Source: Lachnoanaerobaculum saburreum DSM 3986 | GTDB lineage: Bacteria > Bacillota > Clostridia > Lachnospirales > Lachnospiraceae | Direction: 5' to 3' | NCBI RefSeq assembly: GCF_000185385.1 | Contig: NZ_GL622296.1 | Span: 1,770,663-1,834,662 of the forward strand | Length of the DNA: 64,000 bases | Part shown: in pieces, positions 1 through 6,614 of the stretch | Numbering within the stretch: position 1 is the first letter of the stretch | How the letters are laid out: each line of letters starts with the position of its first letter | The notes under the pieces: model-generated | The model's database searches: none | Seen by the model: only the letters and a program-made list of their open reading frames with translations | What the model was told of the DNA's origin: nothing | Translations under genes and position numbers: made by a program

Positions 1-2
1 TC

Positions 3-80
3 GAAAGTTTTCGCAGACTCAAGATAACAGAGGAAGATGTATCCTACATTTTGAGATATACAACAATATATCTCGAATGA
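3..80 (+). CDS. 3' end of an unidentified gene (partial)
   Basis: A frame open from the window edge to TGA at 78-80 would encode 25 residues, ending in the motif RYTTIYLE. An AGGAGG-type ribosome binding site follows at about 100-105, then GTG/ATG starts that hit a stop within a few codons (ATG at 118, TAA soon after). That looks like an operon cut off just after the start of its next gene. The family is not recognisable from 25 residues. It could equally be a chance frame. Confidence 0.3.
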   Translation, partial: ESFRRLKITEEDVSYILRYTTIYLE

Positions 81-140
81 CAGGGTTATTGTATCATAGG
101 AGGTGATTGAAGGGAAGATGCAATATTAAAAAAACAGTAA

Positions 141-223
141 GTTATCCACAAAATTTCAAAATTGGCATAATACGCCCATAAAAAGTGGATAACACAAATA
201 ATTTACAACGCAGTAGTGGATAA
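141..223. promoter_or_regulatory. Cluster of three DnaA-box-like 9-mers
   Basis: TTATCCACA at 142-150 is a perfect match to the classic DnaA box on the plus strand. AGTGGATAA occurs at 184-192 and again at 215-223, each a one-mismatch box (TTATCCACT) on the minus strand. The first two also form a 9-bp inverted repeat (GTTATCCAC / GTGGATAAC at 141-149 and 185-193). The surrounding 200 bases are very AT-rich and hold no credible gene. Binding by DnaA is inferred from sequence only. An origin-like or DnaA-titrating role, or a remnant of a replicative element, are the options. Confidence 0.4.
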
Positions 224-370
224 AATGCCGGAAAGTAAAAAAGGGGAATAGAGATAAAAATATAAAATATTTATTCCTCACTGCTGTTTGAGCTATGAAG
301 CTATGGAATTTGTAGGCGATATCTGATAAAATAGAGAGTAAGAATGGCGATACAAATCGGAAGTTGTGGA

Positions 371-1258
371 ATGAAAAATATGGAATTAAGACTATTGCGC
401 TATTTTCTGACGGTGGCAAAAGAACAGAGCTTTACAAAAGCGGCAGAACAATTGCATATTACACAGCCAACGCTTTCCAGGCAAATGACTGCATTGGAAG
501 ATGAGCTTGGAATTACATTGTTTCTTCGAAATGGTAAAAGGAATACCCTTACTGATGAGGGAATTTTATTAAAAAGACGTGCCTTGGAAATCCTTAATCT
601 TGAAGAAAAAACACTGAAGGAACTGAAGGGAAAAGAAGATGTGGTAGAGGGCACTATAACCATTGGATGTGGTGAATTTGCGGCGGTAGAGACCTTGGCA
701 AGGATATGTAAAACGTATAAAGAAAAATACCCACTGGTTCAGATTGCACTTCATACCGCAACAGCAGATACGGTTTATGAGATGATGAAAAAAGGACTTG
801 TAGATATTGCATTATTCCTAGAACCAATGGACACCGAAGGGCTGGATTATATTCGTATTGCAGATTGTGATCATTGGTGTGTCGGAATGCGACCGGATGA
901 TCCGCTGGCAGAAAAAGAGCTTATAAAAAAAGAAGACCTCATCGGAAAACCATTGATTCTGCCCGAAAGGATGAATATTCAAAGTGAACTTGCCAATTGG
1001 TTTGGAAAAGATTTTTCGAACTTGCAGATTGCTTTTACGAGTAATCTTGGAACCAATGCAGGAGTCATGGCGGCAAATGGATTGGGGTATTCAATATCAA
1101 TCGAAGGTGCCGCAAAGTATTGGAGAGAGGACATTCTTGTACAGCGAAGAATTTCTCCCGAAATCATGACAAGTACGGTGATTGCCTGGAGGCGAAACAT
1201 CCAATATTCTCTGGCAGTCAGTAAAATGATAGAAGAAATAAATGCTTTTCAGGCATAG
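371..1258 (+). CDS. LysR-family transcriptional regulator
   Basis: About 295 residues, the usual LysR length. The N-terminal winged helix is clear (ELRLLRYFLTVAKEQSFTKA, then AAEQLHITQPTLSRQM), followed by the coiled linker and a periplasmic-binding-like effector domain from about residue 90. I start it at ATG 371 because GGAAG at 359-363 is well spaced for it; ATG 380 is the alternative, and the upstream ATG at 344 adds residues not seen in the family. It precedes a flavodoxin and a carboxymuconolactone decarboxylase-cupin gene on the same strand, so it probably controls them, as LysR proteins often control adjacent redox genes. The effector is unknown. Confidence 0.9.
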   Translation: MKNMELRLLRYFLTVAKEQSFTKAAEQLHITQPTLSRQMTALEDELGITLFLRNGKRNTLTDEGILLKRRALEILNLEEKTLKELKGKEDVVEGTITIGCGEFAAVETLARICKTYKEKYPLVQIALHTATADTVYEMMKKGLVDIALFLEPMDTEGLDYIRIADCDHWCVGMRPDDPLAEKELIKKEDLIGKPLILPERMNIQSELANWFGKDFSNLQIAFTSNLGTNAGVMAANGLGYSISIEGAAKYWREDILVQRRISPEIMTSTVIAWRRNIQYSLAVSKMIEEINAFQA

Positions 1259-1300
1259 AATAGAATTCGATATAAGCATTAGACATAATAAAATAATGGG

Positions 1301-1353
1301 GTATAAAATAGATGTATAAGAGAAATTCAAATCTTATATATCTATTTTTATAC
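1301..1353 (+). terminator. Long hairpin between LysR gene and flavodoxin gene
   Basis: The arms AAATAGATGTATAAGA and TCTTATATATCTATTT pair over 16 bp (one G-U) around a 10-base loop, and the pairing extends outward with one bulge. The 3' arm runs into TTTATA. It probably ends the LysR transcript. Because it sits just before the flavodoxin ribosome binding site it could also be a regulatory palindrome. Confidence 0.55.
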
Positions 1354-1384
1354 AAGAAATTCGCAAAGAAAGGGGCTTTTTATT

Positions 1385-1855
1385 ATGAGCAAAAAATTAG
1401 TGGCATTTTTCAGTGCAAGCGGAATAACAAAAAAAGTAGCAGGGATGATTGCAGAGGAAGCAAAAGCTGATTTATTTGAGATTGAGCCGAAAGTTCCGTA
1501 TACAAAGGCTGATCTTGACTGGATGGATAAAAAATCCCGAAGCAGTGTAGAAATGAGTGATAAGAAATACAGACCGGAGATTATGAAGAAAGAGATAGAT
1601 ATGAGTTCTTATGACGAGATCTTTCTGGGATTCCCTATCTGGTGGTATGTAGCTCCAACAATTATCAATACATTTTTGGAAGCTTATAATTTCAGCGGTA
1701 AAAAGATCGTCCTTTTTGCAACATCCGGTGGAAGTGGATTCGGTAATACTGTAAAGGAATTGCAGCCATCCGCACCAGATGCGGTGATCGCAGAAGGCAG
1801 CCTGTTAAATCGTGGAACACAACAGGAAATCAGTGAGTGGTTAAAATCTTTATAA
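1385..1855 (+). CDS. Flavodoxin
   Basis: 156 residues, single flavodoxin domain of the flavodoxin_4 type. The N-terminal FMN phosphate loop is seen as FFSASGITKKVA (residues about 8-19), with the isoalloxazine-contact segment FLGFPIWWYVAPT near residue 80 and the ATSGGSGFG loop near residue 115. It is a cytoplasmic one-electron carrier or NADPH:quinone-type reductase relative. AAAGGGG precedes the ATG by about 10 bases. It lies 28 bases upstream of a CMD-cupin gene and is probably co-transcribed with it. The substrate is not evident from sequence. Confidence 0.88.
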   Translation: MSKKLVAFFSASGITKKVAGMIAEEAKADLFEIEPKVPYTKADLDWMDKKSRSSVEMSDKKYRPEIMKKEIDMSSYDEIFLGFPIWWYVAPTIINTFLEAYNFSGKKIVLFATSGGSGFGNTVKELQPSAPDAVIAEGSLLNRGTQQEISEWLKSL

Positions 1856-1883
1856 ATAACAGTGCTATGGAGGTATACAGAAT

Positions 1884-2651
1884 ATGGAAAAAATAGTACA
1901 AACAGCAGGACGAAATGCACTTGGTGAATTTGCACCGGAGTTTGCACATTTTAATGATGATGTGCTTTTCGGTGAAAACTGGAACAACCGGGATATTGAT
2001 GTAAAAACAAGAAGTATCATTACAGTGGTTGCTCTGATGGCTTCCGGAATTACGGATTATTCTTTAAAATATCATCTTCAAAATGCAAAAAATCATGGTG
2101 TGACGCAAAAAGAGATTGCTGCAGTGATTACACATGTCGCATTCTATGCAGGATGGCCAAAAGCATGGGCTGTTTTCAATCTTGCAAAGGAAGTGTGGGA
2201 GGCAGGTGAAGGAGATTTACCATACGAAGAGGAAGCAATGCGGGCGCATGCAAAAGAGATGGTATTCCCAATTGGTGCACCAAATGATGGCTTTGCACAG
2301 TATTTTTCTGGCAGAAGTTTTCTTGCACCGATCTCCACTTCTCAGGTTGGAATTTTCAATGTGACATTTGAACCTGGATGCAGAAATAACTGGCACATCC
2401 ATCATGCAAAAAGTGGAGGTGGGCAGATCTTAGTATGTATTGCCGGAAGAGGATATTATCAGGAAGAGGGAGAAGATGCTGTAGAAATGAAGCCTGGTGA
2501 CTGTATCAATATTCCGGCAGAAGTGAAACACTGGCATGGTGCCGCACCGGATGAATGGTTTTCTCATCTGGCAATTGAAGTGCCGGGTGAAGAGACATCG
2601 AATGAGTGGTGTGAGCCGGTTGCCTACGAAATATATAAATTGCTCAGATAA
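1884..2651 (+). CDS. Carboxymuconolactone decarboxylase-like / cupin fusion protein
   Basis: 255 residues with two domains. Residues about 15-110 form a CMD/AhpD-like helical domain (NRDIDVKTRSIITVVALMAS, then EIAAVITHVAFYAGWPKAW). Residues about 140-240 form a cupin with metal-binding histidines visible in WHIHH and in VKHWHGAAP. The CMD part lacks the CxxC of peroxidase-type AhpD, so it resembles gamma-carboxymuconolactone decarboxylase-like proteins. A GGAGG site precedes the ATG. The neighbouring flavodoxin and LysR regulator suggest a small redox or quinone/aromatic response unit. The substrate is unknown. Confidence 0.85.
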   Translation: MEKIVQTAGRNALGEFAPEFAHFNDDVLFGENWNNRDIDVKTRSIITVVALMASGITDYSLKYHLQNAKNHGVTQKEIAAVITHVAFYAGWPKAWAVFNLAKEVWEAGEGDLPYEEEAMRAHAKEMVFPIGAPNDGFAQYFSGRSFLAPISTSQVGIFNVTFEPGCRNNWHIHHAKSGGGQILVCIAGRGYYQEEGEDAVEMKPGDCINIPAEVKHWHGAAPDEWFSHLAIEVPGEETSNEWCEPVAYEIYKLLR

Positions 2652-2725
2652 CTTCCGGTTTGTAGACCTAAAACAGAATACCGTTCCTTACATAGCAGTC
2701 ATGCGCTTCGGTGCCTGGCTGCTAA

Positions 2726-3352
2726 TTTTTTTGCGAAGGAGCAGTATCGAATGAAGCTTGTATCAATCAGAGCGTAGATGTGTTGCTCAAGACTTACTCT
2801 CTGTTTGACCCGTTCCCGCTGGAGATGGGAACGGACACAGCCTTTCTTGACCGTCTGCATGGCTATATTCCAGACTGGGAGATTCCGAAGTTTCGTTCGG
2901 AGCATTTTACCAATGATTACGACTTTATCACGGATTATCTGGCGGAGTTTATCTGAGAACTGCGGAAAGAACAGTATGGGGATGCGTTGGATAAGTACTT
3001 CCGCCTTGGGAAAAACCTGAACCAGCGCGATACAATTGCTGTCCGCAAGATTGTGGGCGGCTATGTGAAATTGCTGTATCCGGATGGAAAATTCACGAAG
3101 GAACAGATTGAAGAAATTCTTGTATTTGCGCCGGAAATGCGCCGTCGTGTCAAGGAACAGCTGAAAAAGCCGGGTGGAATGGAGTTCTATGATGTGAACT
3201 TCAGCTATATCGACCTTGATACCTTTGAAGAAAAATTTGTTTCCGTGCCGGAGCAGGGCGGTGGAAAGCTCATCCCCGATGGCATTTGCAATCCGGGACA
3301 GGTATATACCGTAAGTCAGGGCAAGTCCGGTATGATCGGTGTATTCCGCTAG
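2726..3352 (+). pseudogene. brxL: Remnant of BrxL (BREX Lon-like ATPase)
   Basis: Translation in one frame gives segments typical of BrxL (TIGR02688): PFPLEMGTDTAFLDRLHGYI, then HFTNDYDFITDYLAEF, a TGA at 2954-2956 where an arginine codon is expected, then ELRKEQYGDALDKYFRLGKN and later PEMRRRVKEQLKKPGGMEFY and DVNFSYIDLD. Recognisable similarity starts near 2762. The N-terminal AAA+ Walker region is missing, and the frame stops after GKSGMIGVFR, just where the C-terminal Lon-protease-like domain should begin. So both ends are gone and the middle is interrupted. No other BREX gene (pglZ, brxC, pglX) is present here. The reading comes from recalled family motifs, not a search. Confidence 0.75.
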
Positions 3353-3609
3353 ATTGTTATAATCAACATTTTATGTGGGGAGCGATGCCCCTTAGTACAC
3401 CAGGAAGTAATGAACAGGTATCTACTGATAACAGCAGAGATTGTCTGGGTAAAGTTCTTAGATATATTGCTGGTTAAATATAGCAAGGGATAATGACAAA
3501 ATCAGTAGGAAGGAGGAATTGCTTAGTCAACCTCGAATAAAGAATGACGGCTTATGCTTCGATATATCCGACGAAATTTTAGTAGATATGAATGTCCCGT
3601 TCTTCGTGA
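3353..3609. other. Non-coding debris between BrxL remnant and ATPase remnant
   Basis: About 260 bases without a credible gene. A 27-residue hydrophobic mini-frame (ATG 3410 to TAA 3493) has AGGAAG upstream but no recognisable family. A strong GGAAGGAGG at about 3508-3517 is not followed by a sustained frame. The sequence is more GC-rich than the core genome to the right and looks like shuffled fragments. Confidence 0.4.
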
Positions 3610-3732
3610 CCGTCCACCGTACTGGCCATCATCGGAACTTTGAACCCGGTGGTGGGTGCGTTGGTTCATAATGTCGGTTCGGTGTTGGTTATCACAAATT
3701 CAGCGTTCTTATTGAAATGGAGGAAAAAATAA
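3610..3732 (+). pseudogene. C-terminal tail of a heavy-metal P1B-type ATPase
   Basis: The frame ending at TAA 3730-3732 reads STVLAIIGTLNPVVGALVHN, then GSVLVITNSAFLLKWRKK. This is the pattern of the last membrane helices and C-terminus of CadA/ZntA/CopA-type metal-transporting ATPases (NP-x-x-A-x-x-HN-x-GS-x-x-V-x-NS). It opens only after a TGA at 3607-3609, so just about 40 residues of a protein of roughly 620-700 remain. The TAA overlaps the ATG of the next small gene (TAATG), the typical coupling of an operon pair. Confidence 0.65.
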
Positions 3733-3899
3733 TGGCAATTAAAATCGTTGGTCTTATCATCGGTATTCTCATTTTGGGTGTAGGAGTTTACTACCTTGCA
3801 AAAGAAATAACGGACAAGGAATCTAAGAAAATTTATACGATAACAAGCGTTGTTGGGGCTCTCATAGACGTGACTTGCGCTGCGCTGCTGTTTCTTTGA
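3732..3899 (+). CDS. Small single- or two-helix membrane protein downstream of metal-ATPase remnant
   Basis: 55 residues starting MAIKIVGLIIGILILGVGVY, with a second hydrophobic stretch near the C-terminus (SVVGALIDVTCAALLFL). GGAGG at 3719-3723 sits 8 bases before ATG 3732. The ATG overlaps the stop of the P-type ATPase tail, so the two were translationally coupled when the ATPase was whole. The frame is intact. I do not recognise a named family; an accessory subunit of the metal pump is inference from position alone. Confidence 0.6.
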   Translation: MAIKIVGLIIGILILGVGVYYLAKEITDKESKKIYTITSVVGALIDVTCAALLFL

Positions 3900-3947
3900 C
3901 TTGACGCTTAATGCAGGCGGAGAAAATTCAATCTTCAGTAAACACAT

Positions 3948-4022
3948 AAAACCGCCATTCAATGACGATTTTGCGTGTTAAAAATCAGACGGCGGTTTTG
4001 AAATATTATATTTCAAGCCGCC
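3948..4022 (+). repeat. Two competing inverted repeats
   Basis: GGCGGTTTT at 3991-3999 can pair with AAAACCGCC at 3948-3956 (perfect 9 bp), or as part of 3991-4005 with TATTTCAAGCCGCC at 4009-4022 (one bulge, 3-base loop). The two pairings exclude each other, as in an attenuator or a terminal inverted repeat junction. No T-run follows directly. A further ACGGCG/CGCCGT hairpin lies near 4083-4112. Confidence 0.5.
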
Positions 4023-4172
4023 ACTTTCCTTTTGAAAAAATGGATTTACGGGGAGTGCGGTAAAGTCGCCTTTTTTAAGGATACGGCGGTTTCCGAGGAG
4101 GTATCGCCGTGTCAATTTTGCTTTTCCATAGCGCTCATAATCTGCACCAGCTAAAAAAAGCGTAGCCCCTCC

Positions 4173-4442
4173 ATGAGCAAAATTATGAATGGTGCAAGAG
4201 CAATCACCGCGATTGAACTTCATAAGATTTCTGAATATCTTCAAGTGTCGATGGATTCTCTGATGAAGATGTCCGAAAAACCGATGGATATGAGTGTGAT
4301 CCATTCGTTTATGGGGCGAGTAAAAACAGAAGAAGCAAGAAAAGGAATCCAACTTGCAGATGAACTGTCCAACATGATTCTGTTCCACGCTATGGTATGT
4401 GAGAATGGGAAGAAGATGAAGCAATCTTGGGAGGATAAGTGA
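4173..4442 (+). pseudogene. XRE-family (helix-turn-helix) regulator, N-terminally truncated
   Basis: 89 residues. It begins inside the recognition helix region (MSKIMNGARAITAIELHKIS) followed by EYLQVSMDSLM, the pattern of helices 3-5 of Cro/CI-type HTH proteins. The first two helices, about 35 residues, are absent, and the frame has a stop at 4152-4154 just upstream, so this is not just a wrong start. The C-terminal half has no known motif. Its TGA overlaps the ATG of the next small frame (TGATG), so a two-gene operon once existed. It may still be translated but probably cannot bind DNA normally. Confidence 0.55.
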
Positions 4443-4585
4443 TGAGCAATGTTCGGGAAAATAGTCATTTGATTCAGGACAAGGTGCTTTTTCATTTCTG
4501 CGGAAAGAAAAATGAACCCGGCGTTTGTACCGAGTGCATTTTCTTACTTTCCAAACAAATCGCTGTGCGTTCCTGTTCGGGATAA
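4442..4585 (+). CDS. Short cysteine-containing ORF coupled to the XRE fragment
   Basis: 47 residues starting MSNVRENSHLIQDKVLFHFC, with CxxC in the VCTEC segment. Its ATG overlaps the stop of the truncated XRE gene (TGATG). Its last 14 codons run antisense into the 3' end of the toxin gene (4544-4585), which suggests the original gene was longer and was cut where the toxin-antitoxin cassette joined. No family recognised. Confidence 0.35.
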   Translation: MSNVRENSHLIQDKVLFHFCGKKNEPGVCTECIFLLSKQIAVRSCSG

Positions 4586-4831
4586 TGTCAAGACGAGCAA
4601 ATCATTTTCAATCCGATAGACCAATAGCCAATCCGGCTGAATGTGGCACTCACGATGCCCGACCCAGTTTCCGGTTAAAGCGTGGTCTTTATTCTTTTCT
4701 GGAAGCTGTTCGCTGCTTGCCAGTTTGCGAATGATGTCGTCCAGAAGGTCAATATCAAGATGACGTTTCATCGCCAGCTTGTAGTCCTTCTTAAATTGAT
4801 TTGTCCAAACAATGTCTAAATGTTTAATCAT
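4544..4831 (-). CDS. RelE/ParE-superfamily toxin, YafQ type
   Basis: 95 residues, the normal length for YafQ/RelE mRNA interferases. Visible are the N-terminal WTNQFKKDYKLAMKR segment, the middle LTGNWVGHRECHIQPDWLLV with the conserved basic and histidine residues, and the C-terminal LVLTLSRTGTHSDLF, where YafQ-type toxins carry the catalytic histidine. Its start overlaps the antitoxin stop by 4 bases (ATGA), the standard antitoxin-toxin coupling. The toxin would cleave ribosome-bound mRNA; the antitoxin blocks it. Both frames look intact, in contrast to the decayed genes around them. Confidence 0.88.
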   Translation of the reverse strand: MIKHLDIVWTNQFKKDYKLAMKRHLDIDLLDDIIRKLASSEQLPEKNKDHALTGNWVGHRECHIQPDWLLVYRIENDLLVLTLSRTGTHSDLFGK

Positions 4832-5103
4832 TCTTTTAACGCCCTCAATGCTTCCTCTATATCAGAGTAGCGTTTTACAGACGGATCACGGGCAATGCGT
4901 TCTGCTTCCAGCATTGCTGCCATCGTTTCCTTGTTCGGTTGCTCCATGCGAACATCAAAAGGAAAACCGCCGACACGGAGCGACTGGCGAAGAAACACAT
5001 TGATAGCGGTAGTAAGGTTGATGCCTAATTCACCATACAGTGCTTCGCACTGTTTCTTGATGTCGCTGTCCATACGGACACTGAAATTAGTTGTGGTAGC
5101 CAT
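4828..5103 (-). CDS. RelB/DinJ-family antitoxin
   Basis: 91 residues. The N-terminal ribbon-helix-helix is clear (TTNFSVRMDSDIKKQCEALY, then GINLTTAINVFLRQSL), followed by the flexible toxin-binding tail. Start chosen at ATG 5103, 9 bases after an AAAGGAG; a TTG at 5112 in the same frame is less likely. It is first in the operon with the YafQ-type toxin and, as is usual for this family, probably represses its own promoter. Confidence 0.88.
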   Translation of the reverse strand: MATTTNFSVRMDSDIKKQCEALYGELGINLTTAINVFLRQSLRVGGFPFDVRMEQPNKETMAAMLEAERIARDPSVKRYSDIEEALRALKE

Positions 5104-5223
5104 GAATTTCAACTCCTTTCCTTGCTATTGCACTTATATTATATGTTGATTACATTGCATAGTCAATCTATTAGACGTAAAATTTACAGAAAAGATTACA
5201 ATTATTTTTGGAGGAACAGCCTA

Positions 5224-5343
5224 TTGAATGTATTTGAAGAGATAAAAACCAATGTTACTACCGGACAGGCGGCAGAGATATACGGCATTCAGGTCAACTG
5301 TCACGGCATGGCAGTCTGCCCGTTTCACAATACAAAAATCTAA
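5224..5343 (+). pseudogene. CHC2 zinc-finger primase fragment
   Basis: TTG start at 5224, about 9 bases after GGAGG (5210-5214). It gives 39 residues: NVFEEIKTNVTTGQAAEIYG, then VNCHGMAVCPFHNTKI and a stop. This matches the first third of the CHC2 zinc finger (C-P-F-H) of DNA primases carried by integrative conjugative elements of Firmicutes. The second CxxC half and all of the primase body are missing, so it is a truncated element gene. Confidence 0.65.
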
Positions 5344-5504
5344 AACTGCGTGTGGAATGTCCGGTTATTTATCTTGCTGACTAAGTTGGTATTTACGCTT
5401 TTCATGATGCCCCTGAAGCAAGTTGCTATTGAGGAGAATTCAGGCTTATATAGAATCATCTTCGGTGCCTCGTTGGGAAACCAATGGGGTATTTTGTTGC
5501 CTTA
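5344..5504. other. Non-coding debris before the structured element
   Basis: No gene is supported. One frame (about 5386-5506) reads LVFTLFMMPLKQVAIEENSG and ends GASLGNQWGILLP before a stop, but it has no start or family match. Together with the structured element that follows, it fills the gap between primase fragment and integrase. Confidence 0.35.
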
Positions 5505-5641
5505 ATCCGGCTGCATAGGACACTGAAAAGTCAAAACGAACCGCAGGTAGTCCTGCAATGACAACCAAAGTGCACCTACGAGGCCAACGCGAAACCGGAG
5601 GATTCTTGTTAAACTTACTTTGTAAGGACGAAAGTCCGGAT
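5505..5641 (+). ncRNA. Candidate structured RNA element next to integrase
   Basis: A series of short, tight hairpins: GCAGG-TAGT-CCTGC at 5543-5556, CTTAC-TTT-GTAAG at 5614-5626, and GGAC-GAAA-GTCC at 5626-5637 with a GNRA tetraloop. ATCCGG at 5505-5510 can pair with CCGGAT at 5636-5641 and close the whole 137-base segment, which competes with the GAAA hairpin. GC content is above that of the flanks and no gene is credible on the plus strand. The minus strand has a 69-codon frame, which may be a by-product. It is not a family I can name. A leader for the downstream integrase or a recombination/attachment site are possible. Confidence 0.35.
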
Positions 5642-5709
5642 GTCCCTTGAAAACTGAATACTCATTCTTCAGGTACATTCCTGTTTGGTCGAGCCTTCGA
5701 CTGCACGCC

Positions 5710-6552
5710 ATGAAGCTGTCAAAGTATAAGATGAGTCTTATATGGGTGGAGAAACTGGCTCCAACTCTTCGTCTATGTGATATATCAAGGGTTGAATATC
5801 AGCAGATTATCAATGACTATGCCAAGGAGCATGAGCGTCAGGCAACCATGGATTTTCATCACCAGCTAAAGGGTGCTATACTGGATGCGGTGGATGAGGG
5901 GCTTGTTCCAAGAGATCCGACAAGGAAGGTTATTATCAAGGGGAAGATTCCGTCAAAAAAGAAGGTTAAGTATTTGAACCAATTTGAACTTCACAGTCTT
6001 TTAAAGAGCCTGACTCTTTCAAATGAAGTAAGTTGGGATTGGTTCATTTTACTTTTGGCAAAGACAGGAATGAGATTTTCAGAAGGCCTTGCGATTACAC
6101 CGAATGATTTTGATTTTGCACATCAGACCGTATCGGTGAACAAGACCTGGAATTATAAGGAGGGTGGAGGTTTTTCACCTACAAAAAACAAATCATCAGT
6201 GCGAAAGATACAGATTGACTGGCAGGTGGTGATGCAATTTGCAACCCTTGTAAAGGAGCTTCCGGCAGATGAACCAATATTTGTAAGGGATAATAATGTC
6301 TATAATTCCACAGTTAACGATATTTTGGTAAGGTATTGTAAGAAGCTGAATATTCCGGTTATCTCTGTGCATGGGCTTCGTCATACACATGCTTCTATTT
6401 TGCTATATGCAGGAGTGTCTATCGCCAGTGTAGCAAGAAGGCTTGGACATGCAAGTATGACTACCACACAGAAAACATACTTGCATGTGATACAGGAGCT
6501 GGAAAATCAGGATATTGACCTTGTAATGAGGTCGCTTTCAAATCTTTTATAG
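5710..6552 (+). pseudogene. Tyrosine recombinase / integrase, N-terminally truncated
   Basis: About 280 residues from ATG 5710 (a TTG at 5647 is possible). Core-binding and catalytic domains are present: catalytic Arg in LAKTGMRFSEGLAI, His-x-x-Arg in VHGLRHTHAS, the later His in RRLGHASMTTT, and nucleophile Tyr in TQKTYLHVI. Integrative-element integrases of this type have about 370-400 residues with an N-terminal arm-type DNA-binding domain, which is missing here; the frame opens inside the core-binding domain. Catalytic residues survive, but normal site recognition is doubtful. It fits with the adjacent primase fragment as part of a decayed element. Confidence 0.8.
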
Positions 6553-6614
6553 AGAAAGTATTTGTTAGGTATACAGGAGTGCATATAATATAGTTTTATA
6601 ACCGATGGAGGACC

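Noticed and set aside
3978-4424. Minus-strand frame of 148 codons opposite the XRE fragment
   Set aside because: Lies across the hairpin region and antisense to the HTH fragment. No start context or recognisable domain, although its C-terminal part is not obviously shadow-like.
5502-5711. Minus-strand frame of 69 codons over the structured element
   Set aside because: The hairpins explain the sequence better than a protein. It may be a spurious translation, so I list it only as an alternative.
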